Shown here piece by piece: positions 43,316 to 52,109 of a DNA stretch of 64,000 nucleotides. Every line of letters begins with the position of its first letter. The stretch's first letter is position 1. Under the pieces are notes generated by a model, which saw nothing but the letters and a program-made list of their open reading frames with translations, did no database searches and had not been told where the DNA came from. The stretch comes from JANQJA01 sp965267485 (GTDB lineage: Bacteria > Pseudomonadota > Gammaproteobacteria > Pseudomonadales > Azotimanducaceae): contig OZ254080.1 in NCBI GenBank assembly GCA_965267485.1, positions 2,790,001 through 2,854,000 on the forward strand, given 5' to 3'. A program made the position numbers and the translations under genes.

Positions 43316-46117
43316 ATGCGACTTATCCTCGTACCCGCGCTCTTGCTGCTGCTGGCAGCATGCCAGAGCCCAACGACGACACCCAGCGACGACGGCCCGA
43401 TCGCGAGCCGGAGCGACGTTCGGGTGAGCCCGAACGACGATCGCGAATACCGCTTCCTGACGCTCGACAACGAACTGAAGGTGCTGCTGATCTCCGACGA
43501 CGAGGCCGACAAGTCCGCCGCGTCGCTGACGGTTTTCCGCGGCAACTACTCCGACCCCGCTGACTACCCGGGGCTCGCCCACTTCCTTGAGCACATGCTG
43601 TTCATTGGCACAGAGAAATACCCGGAGCCCGATGGCTACTTCAAGTTCGTGCAGGCCCATGGCGGTATGGCAAACGCCTACACGTCGACGGACCACACGA
43701 ACTACTTCTTCGACGTGCAGCCCGAGCACTTCCCGGAAGCGCTCGACCGGTTCGCGCAATTCTTCATCGCTCCCATTCTCGACCCGGCCTACGTCGACCG
43801 CGAGAAGAACGCCGTCGATTCCGAATATCGCCTGCGTATCAAGGAAGACAGCTGGCGCGGCTTCATGGCCAGCAAGGCGGCGGTGAACCCCAGACACCCC
43901 TATGGCCAGTTCAATATCGGCACGCTGGAGTCGCTCGACAAGGACGTCCGCACGGCGCTCATCGAATTCTTCGAGAACGAATACTCGGCCGACCAGATGG
44001 CACTCGTGGTCGTGGACAACAGCTCCCTCGACGACATGGAATCTCTGGTCGCACCGATGTTCGCCGAGATCGAGGATCGCGATCTCGACGATTTTTCCAC
44101 GCCGGAGCCCCTGTACACCGACGGCCAGCTGCCAATGCTGCTGACCCACCAGTCGCTGAAAGACAACTACAGCGTGGCCTACAACTTCCCCGTGCCGGCC
44201 ATGACACCGTATTACCGCGAAAAGCCCGGCAGCTTCATCACCAACCTGCTGGGCCACGAGGGCGAAGGCAGCATTCACAGCGTCCTCGTGAAGCGGGGCT
44301 GGGCAACACAACTTGCCGCGTATCACCAGGATATTGACGAAGACCACGGTGTGATCTCCGTCGACATCACGCTCACGCCGCAGGGCCGCGAGCACATCCC
44401 GGCCATCACCGATCTCTTGTTCGACTACATCAACCTGCTCAAGGCCCAGCGCCCCGAAAAATGGCGCTACGAGGAGCAGGCCAGGGTTGCCGAACTCGGC
44501 TTCCGGTTCCAGGAAGAACTCCCGGCGGCCACCACCGCGCGCATCCTGTCGCCCTCGTTCGCCAAAGTGGCCGCCGAGGACGTCATCGCCCAGCGCTTTC
44601 TGATGGAGAAATTCGATCCGGCACTCATCGAGCGATTCCTCGCCCGTCTCACGCCGGACAATGTCATGATGGAAATCGTCGGGCCGGATGTTGAAACCGA
44701 TCAGGTCACCGAATACTTCGATGTGGGCTACTCGATTGAGCGCGGCCCGATTCCGCGCGCGCCCTTCGAGACGGCTGATCTCTTCCTGCCGGAGCGGAAC
44801 CCGTTCCTGCCTGAGAGCCTGGACGTTCTCGAGGATGACCCGGCGCTGCCGACGCTCGTCGTCAACCGGGACGATGCCGAGATCTGGTTTGATCGCGATA
44901 CGGAGTTCGGCGTGCCGAAGGCCACACTGAACATCAGCCTGCGCAACGAGGGCGGATTGATCTCCCTCGAGGATCGTGCCATGGCCGCACTCTACGTGCG
45001 ACTCGTACGCGATGCCCTCAACACGCTGTCGTACCCCGCCCTGCTCGCTGGCGTCAGCTACGACATCTCGACGCCGCCCAAGGGCTTCCGGATATCGGTC
45101 GGCGGCTACGAGGACAAGCAACTCGTATTGCTCGAGGAGGTCCTGGACCGCTTCGCCAATCTCGAGATCAAGCCGGAACGCTTTGAGGTGCTTCGCGAGG
45201 AGATGGTACGAGCGCTGCGGAACTACAAGCAGGAATCGCCCGCCAACCAGACCCGCAAGGCGCAGATTGATCTCATGCTTGACTCGAGCTGGCCTGCCGA
45301 GGCACAGGCCGACTATCTCGAAGGCATCGATCCCGCCGGGCTCGATGCCTGGCGACGTGAAGCACTCGACGGCGTCGATGCCATGGCGCTCATGCTCGGC
45401 AACGTGACTGAAGATGATGCGATGGCACTGAAGGACATCCTCGATGAGCATCTCAACCTCGCCGACGTCACACCGAGCACGCCGGACGTGCGCGAGATTG
45501 CGGGCAACTGGCTGCATGAGGTCGCCATCGACCATAACGACGCGGCGATGGTGCTGCACCTGCAGGATCCCGACGATTCATTCCAGTCGCGCGCGCGTTC
45601 AGCACTGGCAGCGCAGATGATGCGCAGCGAGTTCTTCGCGTCGCTCCGTACCGAGCAGCAGCTCGGCTACTACGTCACCGTCTTCAGCGCACCGGTCTAC
45701 TACCGCGGCGGCGTCACGTTCCTGATCCAGTCGCCGGTAGCGGCGCCTGACGTCCTCGAATCGAGGACGGTCGCTTTCGTTGACGGCCAGGTCGATGCTT
45801 TCCGCGACATGACCGCCGAGCAGTTCGAGCGGTTCAAGGCCGGCCTGATCAGTGAACTGACGGAGCGCGACAAAAATCTCGGTGAACGAACCGGACGCTA
45901 CTGGAGCGATCTCGACCGTGACATCACGACGTTCGATGCGAACCGCCAGATGGCAGAAGCGGTCGCCGAACTCTCCCAGACCGAAATGACAACGTTCATC
46001 GAGGGTCTGCGCGAACGGCTCGATTCCGAGCGCCTGCTCGTGTTCTCACGCGGCAAGTTCGAAACCGCGCCGACAGCCATGGCAGCCATGGGGTCAGCAG
46101 CCATGGGGTCAGAGTAA
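43316..46117 (+). CDS. M16 insulinase-type metallopeptidase, lipoprotein
   Basis: The 933-residue protein is a pitrilysin/insulysin-type zinc peptidase. The inverted zinc motif HFLEHM has His89, Glu92 and His93; the distal Glu lies in AVDSEYRLRIKED. The N-terminus MRLILVPALLLLLAACQ has a lipobox (LAAC), so the protein is probably tethered to the periplasmic face of a membrane. M16 enzymes digest short peptides in a closed chamber. The C-terminal residues MGSAAMGSE come from a 15-base tandem duplication and the end of the RAYT element; the TAA stop is inside that element, so the native C-terminus has been changed. Confidence 0.9.
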   Translation: MRLILVPALLLLLAACQSPTTTPSDDGPIASRSDVRVSPNDDREYRFLTLDNELKVLLISDDEADKSAASLTVFRGNYSDPADYPGLAHFLEHMLFIGTEKYPEPDGYFKFVQAHGGMANAYTSTDHTNYFFDVQPEHFPEALDRFAQFFIAPILDPAYVDREKNAVDSEYRLRIKEDSWRGFMASKAAVNPRHPYGQFNIGTLESLDKDVRTALIEFFENEYSADQMALVVVDNSSLDDMESLVAPMFAEIEDRDLDDFSTPEPLYTDGQLPMLLTHQSLKDNYSVAYNFPVPAMTPYYREKPGSFITNLLGHEGEGSIHSVLVKRGWATQLAAYHQDIDEDHGVISVDITLTPQGREHIPAITDLLFDYINLLKAQRPEKWRYEEQARVAELGFRFQEELPAATTARILSPSFAKVAAEDVIAQRFLMEKFDPALIERFLARLTPDNVMMEIVGPDVETDQVTEYFDVGYSIERGPIPRAPFETADLFLPERNPFLPESLDVLEDDPALPTLVVNRDDAEIWFDRDTEFGVPKATLNISLRNEGGLISLEDRAMAALYVRLVRDALNTLSYPALLAGVSYDISTPPKGFRISVGGYEDKQLVLLEEVLDRFANLEIKPERFEVLREEMVRALRNYKQESPANQTRKAQIDLMLDSSWPAEAQADYLEGIDPAGLDAWRREALDGVDAMALMLGNVTEDDAMALKDILDEHLNLADVTPSTPDVREIAGNWLHEVAIDHNDAAMVLHLQDPDDSFQSRARSALAAQMMRSEFFASLRTEQQLGYYVTVFSAPVYYRGGVTFLIQSPVAAPDVLESRTVAFVDGQVDAFRDMTAEQFERFKAGLISELTERDKNLGERTGRYWSDLDRDITTFDANRQMAEAVAELSQTEMTTFIEGLRERLDSERLLVFSRGKFETAPTAMAAMGSAAMGSE
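46083..46112. repeat. 15-bp tandem duplication at the peptidase 3' end
   Basis: CAGCCATGGGGTCAG occurs twice in a row at 46083-46097 and 46098-46112. The second copy runs into the left end of the RAYT element (46103-46131). It looks like a duplication or repeated insertion at the element boundary. Confidence 0.75.
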
Positions 46118-46132
46118 AGTGCCAGAGTAAAG

Positions 46133-46795
46133 CTAGGCGTTGGGGTGGTATTCACCGGTCAGCCTGTGCACTTCCTCCTTGAACTTGTCTGATCCCAGTA
46201 CCAGCCCCTTGTTGACACAGTGCCTGATGCGCGCAATTGCCTCACCATCCATGCTTTGCGAGATGAACTGCCGGTAGCAGGCCTGGCGCTCAAGCGGGCC
46301 TGAGCCCAGCGACAGATATAGTTCATGGGGCGTCCACAGCTTTATCGGAGCGCCGAACGCATGCGCACGATAGCTGGACCATCGATACTGCGCCGGATCC
46401 CTGACCATGCCCGCTCGGACCGGGTTGAGTTCAATGTACTGCAGGCAGGTAATCAGGTACTCGCGATCATTCATGACACTTGAGCGGTACCTGCCCTCAA
46501 ACAATGTTCCCGTCCGCGAATAACGGTGGTTGAAGTAACGCACGTAGAGCCGCCCAAGATGCTGCATCAGCTTCGGCAGCCCTTCTGCCGTGGTGGGCGT
46601 GACCAGCAGGTGCACGTGATTCGTCATGAAAACCCAGCCGTGAATGTCGACGCCATACTTCTCGCTGCCCTCCGCAAGCCAGTTTGCATAAGCGGCGATA
46701 TCCGCATCGCAGGTGAAACAGATTTGGCGGTTATTGCCACGCTGTATCACGTGAACTGGAAATCCGGGCAGGCAGAGTCGTGCACGTCGGGGCAT
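46133..46795 (-). CDS. REP-associated tyrosine transposase (RAYT, Y1/HUH family)
   Basis: The 220-residue protein has the RAYT motifs MPRRARLCLPGFPVHVIQRGNNRQICF at the start, the metal-binding HUH in MTNHVHLLVTP, and the catalytic tyrosine with the signature YIELNPVRAGMV. RAYTs are domesticated relatives of IS200/IS605 transposases that act on palindromic REP sequences and spread them through a genome. The reading frame is intact, so it may be active. It sits inside perfect 29-bp inverted repeats, which suggests recent insertion of the whole unit. Confidence 0.9.
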   Translation of the reverse strand: MPRRARLCLPGFPVHVIQRGNNRQICFTCDADIAAYANWLAEGSEKYGVDIHGWVFMTNHVHLLVTPTTAEGLPKLMQHLGRLYVRYFNHRYSRTGTLFEGRYRSSVMNDREYLITCLQYIELNPVRAGMVRDPAQYRWSSYRAHAFGAPIKLWTPHELYLSLGSGPLERQACYRQFISQSMDGEAIARIRHCVNKGLVLGSDKFKEEVHRLTGEYHPNA

Positions 46796-46851
46796 GGGTT
46801 CAGGGGTTGGTTAGGCTGTGCTCGATACCCTAATCGCGTCTCGACTTCGAG

Positions 46852-46877
46852 GCTGGCAGGTACTCGCCTGCGGCAGC
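46852..46877. repeat. REP-like hairpin inside the RAYT element
   Basis: GCTG-GCAGG at 46852-46860 pairs with CCTGC-GGCAGC at 46867-46877 around a TACTCG loop, with a small asymmetric mismatch. Such imperfect hairpins next to RAYT genes are the usual REP substrate. Confidence 0.5.
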
Positions 46878-46937
46878 GTCAGCCAAACACGACGAGCGTT
46901 GCCCGTTTACTCTGGCACTTTACTCTGACCCCATGTT

Positions 46938-47891
46938 TCAGTCGCGGCTGATGACGATGTCGCCTGACCGCGAGCTGATGATGACTTCACCCTCGCCGCT
47001 GCCGGCGACGAATCGCAGGGTTTCGTCACGGACATAGCGTGAAGTCTGTGGCTTGTCGCCCGTGACCCGGTTCCGAATGGAGCCGGACGCGGTTTCGAGA
47101 TCAAAGCGGGCGTTGATCGGTTCGACGAATTCCAGGCGAATCGACCCGCTCACGGTGTCGAGTTCGACCGTACCGCCACGAGCCAGCTTGCCGGCGATGT
47201 CGACGTCACCCGAGACAGTATGGCCACGCACTTCGGCGTAGTCGGTGTCGATCAATTCGAGATCACCGGACACGGATTCGAGTTCGAAGTCGATGCCCTG
47301 CAGCCCGCGACCGAGGACGTCACCGGACACGGTATGCAAGCGGAAATCGCCCTGCCCGCCCCGGACGTCGATATCGCCACTGACAGCCTTGAGGGATATC
47401 CGTCCCGAGACATCCTGCACGTTCAGGTCACCGCTGACCGTCGTGACGTCGATGCGGTCACGTATCGACCGGATGTCGAGGTCGCCGCTGACGCCGCCGA
47501 TGTCGAGACCGCCATCGATGTCGACCACGCGAATGTCTGTCGACACGCCGGAGATATCGACGTTGCTTCCGCGTGGCACCCGGATCGTCAGATCCGACGC
47601 GTCACCCGAGTTCCAGCCAAGGTCACGCGGCAGCTTCACCTCGATGATGGCATCGCCGCGGGACACATCGAAGATGAACTCCTCGGCCTTGTCGTCGAGT
47701 TCGCCCCGAACCTCGATCTGGTTCTTGTCCCAGCCCTGGATGTCGAGTTCGCCCCGAACCAGTGTGACCCGCACAAAACCGTCCGGTGCTGCATCACGGG
47801 TTTCGGCAACGCGTTCCCCGGCCATCGCCGGCGTCAGGATGAGCGGTGACGTTGCGAGTGCGATCGCGAGCGTGAGCTTTCTGATATTCAT
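46938..47891 (-). CDS. Exported DUF4097-type beta-helix protein
   Basis: The 317-residue protein has a signal peptide (MNIRKLTLAIALATSPLILTPAMAGE) and a long series of short beta-strand repeats with the pattern VSGD(L/I)D(I/V), such as DISGVSTDI, IGGVSGDLDI, TTVSGDLNV and HTVSGDVDIAG. This is the DUF4097 beta-repeat fold (a right-handed beta-helix or solenoid) of the bacterial envelope. Function is unknown. It is the third gene after an ECF sigma factor and a membrane partner, so it is probably an envelope-stress target or a sensor of the same module. Confidence 0.8.
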   Translation of the reverse strand: MNIRKLTLAIALATSPLILTPAMAGERVAETRDAAPDGFVRVTLVRGELDIQGWDKNQIEVRGELDDKAEEFIFDVSRGDAIIEVKLPRDLGWNSGDASDLTIRVPRGSNVDISGVSTDIRVVDIDGGLDIGGVSGDLDIRSIRDRIDVTTVSGDLNVQDVSGRISLKAVSGDIDVRGGQGDFRLHTVSGDVLGRGLQGIDFELESVSGDLELIDTDYAEVRGHTVSGDVDIAGKLARGGTVELDTVSGSIRLEFVEPINARFDLETASGSIRNRVTGDKPQTSRYVRDETLRFVAGSGEGEVIISSRSGDIVISRD

Positions 47892-47920
47892 ACCTGCCAA
47901 ATGCCTCTGAGCGACGGAGA

Positions 47921-48466
47921 TCACAGGGATCTCGGTCGCGTGAAATCCTGTTTGAGGAGTTCCAGTTCCTGCTCGTGGATGCGCATGAGCATCTCCACAA
48001 GTCGCTGATTCTCCGGGTTGGCTCGCACCTGCGCTTCGATGTCGCGGCGGGCCTGGGCCATGATCTCGATGTTCTGGTAGATATCCTCCAGCACGGCCGG
48101 GTCGAGACTCTGGTTCGTCTCGTTGAATTGCTGCACGAGCGGATTGCGCACCTGCAGGTATTCTGACTCCATCCGGTTGATGGATTCGTCGTAGCTGACG
48201 AAAGCGGGCTCGACCGGCTGTGTCACGGAGAAGACCGACAGCACGAACGCGGACATCGCCATCAAAAAGCTCGCAGCAACGCCATAGGGCATCCACTGCC
48301 GCTGCCAGGAACGGACTTCCGGCTGGGGATGATCGATGATGTTGCGTTCAATCCCTGCCCAGAGATCCCGCTGGGGTGTCATCTCCCGCGGCAGCTCCCG
48401 AATCGCGCGAGCCAGTTCCACCTCGCTGATCGGTTGCCCCTGATTGTCCTTGTCGTCTGTGGTCAT
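47921..48466 (-). CDS. Single-pass membrane protein, putative anti-sigma factor
   Basis: The 181-residue protein has a cytoplasmic acidic N-terminus (DDKDNQGQPISEVELARAIRELPREMTPQRDLWAGIERN), one membrane helix near residue 80-100 (YGVAASFLMAMSAFVLSVFSV) and a periplasmic coiled-coil-like tail (INRMESEYLQVRNPLVQQFNETNQ...LVEMLMRIHEQELELL). It lies 49 bases after the ECF sigma stop on the same strand. The layout is that of an anti-sigma factor, although the usual zinc-binding HxxxCxxC is absent. Assignment rests on context and topology. Confidence 0.65.
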   Translation of the reverse strand: MTTDDKDNQGQPISEVELARAIRELPREMTPQRDLWAGIERNIIDHPQPEVRSWQRQWMPYGVAASFLMAMSAFVLSVFSVTQPVEPAFVSYDESINRMESEYLQVRNPLVQQFNETNQSLDPAVLEDIYQNIEIMAQARRDIEAQVRANPENQRLVEMLMRIHEQELELLKQDFTRPRSL

Positions 48467-48515
48467 GGTCTTGCCTGTGTGTCTGATTCTTGGACGCTGG
48501 CAGCAGTCATTGCGT

Positions 48516-49061
48516 TTAAATCGAGCCCAACGTCTGTTGCAGCAATTGCCGCGCCCGGTGAAGCTGGGCCTTGCTGCTACCCTGAGCGATGCCCAGCAAA
48601 CCCGCAATCTCGTCGTGGGTGTACCCTTCAAGGCTGTAGAGCACAAAAACGGTGCGCGCCCCATCCGGCAACGCCGCAATGGCGGATTCGAGGCCGATCT
48701 GCTCGTCGGTGTCCTCCCGCATCGCGGGCTCGTCGATATCGGTCAGTTCGAGACTCTTTTTGAAAGGCGTCTGCTTTCTCAGGTAGCTGAGCGCGGTGTT
48801 GGCGGCGATTCGGTAGACCCAGCTCCCGAATGCGCTGTCGCCGCGGAAGCTGCCGAGCTTGCGCCAGGCTTGTATGAACGCCTCCTGCGTCAGATCCTCG
48901 GCCATGTCGCGGTCGTTGCAGAGGCGAACGCAGAGCGCAAGGACGCGACCCACGTGCATCTCGTAGAGTTGCTCGTAGGCACGGATATCATTTCGTCTTG
49001 CGCGGGCGACGAGTTCCGCGTCCGCCGTGGTTCCGGCAGGTGTCTGGCCAGCTTCCGACAC
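48516..49061 (-). CDS. ECF-family RNA polymerase sigma factor
   Basis: The protein (181 residues from GTG 49061) has sigma-70 region 2 (YEQLYEMHVGRVLALCVRLCNDRDMAEDLTQEAFIQAWRKLGSFRGDSAFGSWVYRIAANTALSYLRK) and region 4 (ALPDGARTVFVLYSLEGYTHDEIAGLLGIAQGSSKAQLHRARQLL). It binds core polymerase and directs it to stress-type promoters. GTG 49061 has AAGG upstream; a TTG at 49082 is in frame but lacks a ribosome site. It precedes a membrane partner and DUF4097 protein as a three-gene envelope module. Confidence 0.92.
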   Translation of the reverse strand: MSEAGQTPAGTTADAELVARARRNDIRAYEQLYEMHVGRVLALCVRLCNDRDMAEDLTQEAFIQAWRKLGSFRGDSAFGSWVYRIAANTALSYLRKQTPFKKSLELTDIDEPAMREDTDEQIGLESAIAALPDGARTVFVLYSLEGYTHDEIAGLLGIAQGSSKAQLHRARQLLQQTLGSI

Positions 49062-49142
49062 GGGATGCCTTGTGTTGATCAACAGGGATAAGACGCCATT
49101 CTAGCGGAAGGGGTTTGAATTCGCGGCAACGCCGCGCCCGCG

Positions 49143-50606
49143 TCAGCCGGTCGTGCGATCGCTGGGGGTGGCGAGCCGCTGGTAGAACGCGGCTGAGCGC
49201 TCATCTTCGACGGGCGGCTTCAGCAGCGACACGACGGGCACCACCACGAGCGGCACCAGCGTCGTCCAGTAGGACGGATCGGGCCCGCCCCCGCGCAGTT
49301 CGTTGATGCCCCAGCCAAGCAGGCCCGTGCCGTAACCCGCCGCAATCCCCCAGAATGCGCCGGCCTCCGACGTCTTCTTCCAGTAGAGGATGAAAGCGAT
49401 CGCCACCGCGGGCGGCACCACCATTGCGAAACCGAGCAACAGCAGTTCGAGCACGGAGGAGATATTCGCCACAACGGCAATCGTCGCCGCACCAAAGCCG
49501 TAGACGACGCTCGTCAGCCGGTAAAGCCGGAGCTTCTTCGCGCTGTCCATGCTCCGTGCCATCGGCAGCCAGTCATTCACGAACAGGGTGGCACTCGCAA
49601 GCAGGATGGGCCCGCCGCTTGAGATCAGCGCCGCAAGGATCGCCGCGAGCGCAATACCACCAATCACGGGGCCGGCGTCAGTCGCGACCTGCGTAATCGA
49701 TGCATAGCTTCGAATCGAGGTGTCGACGCCATAGCGGGCGACGGCCTCGATGCCGATGAGTCCTGACAGGAACGGCATCGTCGCCGCAATGACGCCCGCG
49801 AGCAGGAACGCCGGAATCAGGATTCGCTCGTGATTCGCCGATGTCGAATAGTTCACGTAGACGGAGGCGGCCGGCGTGTGGATCGTGGCCGAAAAGAACA
49901 TCGCGATGACCGGCAGCCAGCCGAGCCCGATGAAGCTCCACCAGGCGTCGACATCCTGGTCGGCCGCCACGAGGGCCGCGGTCGCCCGTTCGCTGACGGC
50001 CGTCCACCCGCCCATCTGCTGCATGACCGTAAAGCCCACGATCGCAAGGCCGACGATCACCACGGTGCAGTGAATGATATTCGTGATCGCCGTTCCCCGG
50101 AGCCCCGACGTCGCCGTGTAGACGATCACGATCGCACCGATGTAGATGCCGAGCCACAGCGGCATGCCCGTGACCGCTGCCAGGATGAGGCCGACCACGT
50201 ACGGCTCGATGATGTTGATGATGAGGTACTCGGTCTGGACGCACAGGCTGGTCAGCACGCTCGCCCGCTCGCGCCCGAAGCGCTCGACAAAGAGCTGGCT
50301 GACGGTGGTGAGTCTGAGGCGCCGATAGGGCACGGCGAAAAACAGCCCGACCAGCGCCAGTGCCAGGAATGTGTTGATGCCGTACCACAGATTCCAGATA
50401 CCGCTCATCATGACGTCACCGGCAACGCCATAGGTACCGACGCCGCCAATACGCGTCCCCGCGATGCCGGCCGCAATCATCATGACGCCCATTGTGCTGC
50501 CGCCGGTCGCCCAGTCCTCGGAGGACTGCTGCCGCCGCGAGAAGATCACGCCGATCAGCGTGACCAGCACCAGGTAGCCGACAATCGTCAGGATTTCTAT
50601 CGTCAA
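49143..50606 (-). CDS. Sodium:solute symporter (SSS family)
   Basis: The 487-residue protein has about 13 membrane helices and SSS signatures: FSRRQQSSEDWATGGSTMGVMMIAAGIAGTRIGG at the N-terminus and IGGIALAAILAALISSGGPILLASATLFVNDW near residue 300. It imports a solute such as proline, a sugar or an organic acid with Na+. The substrate is not defined. The start at 50606 is 4 bases after the stop of the FG-GAP gene, forming a tight minus-strand run with it and the Hsp70 gene. Confidence 0.88.
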   Translation of the reverse strand: MTIEILTIVGYLVLVTLIGVIFSRRQQSSEDWATGGSTMGVMMIAAGIAGTRIGGVGTYGVAGDVMMSGIWNLWYGINTFLALALVGLFFAVPYRRLRLTTVSQLFVERFGRERASVLTSLCVQTEYLIINIIEPYVVGLILAAVTGMPLWLGIYIGAIVIVYTATSGLRGTAITNIIHCTVVIVGLAIVGFTVMQQMGGWTAVSERATAALVAADQDVDAWWSFIGLGWLPVIAMFFSATIHTPAASVYVNYSTSANHERILIPAFLLAGVIAATMPFLSGLIGIEAVARYGVDTSIRSYASITQVATDAGPVIGGIALAAILAALISSGGPILLASATLFVNDWLPMARSMDSAKKLRLYRLTSVVYGFGAATIAVVANISSVLELLLLGFAMVVPPAVAIAFILYWKKTSEAGAFWGIAAGYGTGLLGWGINELRGGGPDPSYWTTLVPLVVVPVVSLLKPPVEDERSAAFYQRLATPSDRTTG

Positions 50607-50610
50607 GGTT

Positions 50611-52107
50611 TCAGGGCCTGCTCACCAGTAACGACACGCGTCCTGGTGCTTTCTTGTTCTCGATGCGCATCACCACGTCGCTGCGGCCATCCCGATTGAG
50701 GTCCGCAAGCTGTACCAGATCTGCGTCGTTGGGGAGTTCGAGCTTAACATCCACAGGCGATCGTTCGAACAGTGTCTCATCACCGGTGCCCCTGAACACC
50801 TGCAGCGTGTCCTCGCCGTCCTGAACAAGCAGATCCGCCGGGCCATCGCCGGTGACGTCAGTGATCAGCACGAACGGGTAGAAGAAGTCGCCCGAAGACA
50901 GATCGAAGGTCGCCGTGATCTGTCGGGACACGGACGGCCCATCGGCATAGCCATTGGCGCCCAGCGGATAGAAGTCGAGATCGAAGCTGACGGAACCGGT
51001 GAGGAGCGCACCCACGATCTTGCCGATGCCGATGCGCACTGAGGAGATCACGAGATCGATGTCACTGTCGGCGTCGACGTCAACGCCTTCGGTCTCGAAC
51101 TGGATCCCCCGGGAGGCGATGACGGACATCGGCTCCTCCGAGAAGGTCACGTCCCCTCCGTCCATCGACGCTGGCGGGATGCCACGATGTATCCGGTAGG
51201 TCGTCTCCTTCTTGAACACACCGGAGCTGACGATGGTGAGCGTCACCAGTTCCGGGATGCCGTCTCCCGTGAGGTCACGAAGATCATAGAGCGCACGCAG
51301 CGTCAGCTCGGATTGGTCTTCTTCCCGCAGGCGCGCCGAAATCGAGTCGGTGCCGACAATCTCAAAGGGGACGTTGGACGACACACTGACCGGTTCGTTG
51401 TCGAAACTGCCGGTCTCCAGCAATCGATAAACGCGAAAGTGATCTTCGTTCCACACCACGGCATCGACACGACCGTCACCATCCATGTCGGCCTGAAACA
51501 ACGGCTGCGGCTGGTACCAGGGATGGTTGTCGAACGACATGTCCATGACCGGCGGCGCGGTCATGACCGCGGCAGCACCAAAACTGCCGTCGGCTCGCTG
51601 TACGTGAACCCGGTACCCGTTGAAGTCCGGTATGACGAGATCATCCAGCTCGTCACCATTGATGTCCCTGAAGAAGTCGATCCGGGGCAACCCGGTTTCG
51701 GCCGGCGCGGCGTAAATAGAGATCCCGCGTGCCAGGCGCCGGACCGTATCGGTCAATGGATCGAACTGAATCACGCCAGCGGTGGTCAGCCAGACAATGG
51801 CATCGCGATCACCAAGACGCCCGACATCGACCACCACGGCCTCGGGGTCGATGTCGACCACATGACTCGGCGACTCAGCGAATTCGCCTTCGACACGCTG
51901 CTCGTAGTAACGCCCTCTGCGGCGTCCATCGGCATCTGCGGCAACGATAAAGACATCCGCAAGGTCACCCTCCCGAAAATGACCGGGCAGCACTGTCTGG
52001 GGCCCGGGCACCGGACCCGTGATGGTGCTCACCGAGAACAGCGGCGCCTGTTGTGCCATCGCGACCGCACAGACCAGCAGCCAGGCAGGCAGCGCGAGCA
52101 AACGCAC
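50611..52107 (-). CDS. Exported FG-GAP/VCBS repeat protein
   Basis: The 498-residue protein has a signal peptide (MRLLALPAWLLVCAVAMAQQ) and at least six FG-GAP/VCBS-type calcium-site loops: DINGDELDDLVIPD, DMDGDGRVDAVVW, DLTGDGIPELVTL, DVDADSDIDLVIS, DVTGDGPADLLVQ and DLNRDGRSDVVMR. Such integrin-like beta-propellers act in surface or periplasmic binding. It starts at GTG 52107, two bases after the Hsp70 stop. No enzymatic domain is visible. Its place between Hsp70 and a Na+ symporter is unexplained. Confidence 0.8.
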   Translation of the reverse strand: MRLLALPAWLLVCAVAMAQQAPLFSVSTITGPVPGPQTVLPGHFREGDLADVFIVAADADGRRRGRYYEQRVEGEFAESPSHVVDIDPEAVVVDVGRLGDRDAIVWLTTAGVIQFDPLTDTVRRLARGISIYAAPAETGLPRIDFFRDINGDELDDLVIPDFNGYRVHVQRADGSFGAAAVMTAPPVMDMSFDNHPWYQPQPLFQADMDGDGRVDAVVWNEDHFRVYRLLETGSFDNEPVSVSSNVPFEIVGTDSISARLREEDQSELTLRALYDLRDLTGDGIPELVTLTIVSSGVFKKETTYRIHRGIPPASMDGGDVTFSEEPMSVIASRGIQFETEGVDVDADSDIDLVISSVRIGIGKIVGALLTGSVSFDLDFYPLGANGYADGPSVSRQITATFDLSSGDFFYPFVLITDVTGDGPADLLVQDGEDTLQVFRGTGDETLFERSPVDVKLELPNDADLVQLADLNRDGRSDVVMRIENKKAPGRVSLLVSRP

Positions 52108-52109
52108 GT

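Larger units (their letters stand above)
46103..46934. mobile_element. RAYT element bounded by 29-bp perfect inverted repeats
   Basis: Bases 46103-46131 and 46906-46934 are identical when one is reverse-complemented: 29 of 29 bases, starting ATGGGGTCAGAGTAAAGTGC. Between them is a complete REP-associated tyrosine transposase gene (46133-46795) and a REP-like hairpin (46852-46877). The left end supplies the stop codon of the M16 peptidase; the right end lies 3 bases from the stop of the DUF4097 gene. No target-site duplication was found outside the repeats, consistent with IS200/IS605-type Y1 transposition. Confidence 0.8.

Noticed and set aside
43271..45559. Minus-strand open frame of 762 codons
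   Set aside because: It is exactly antisense to the M16 peptidase, which has clear motifs; no motif or ribosome site supports the antisense frame.
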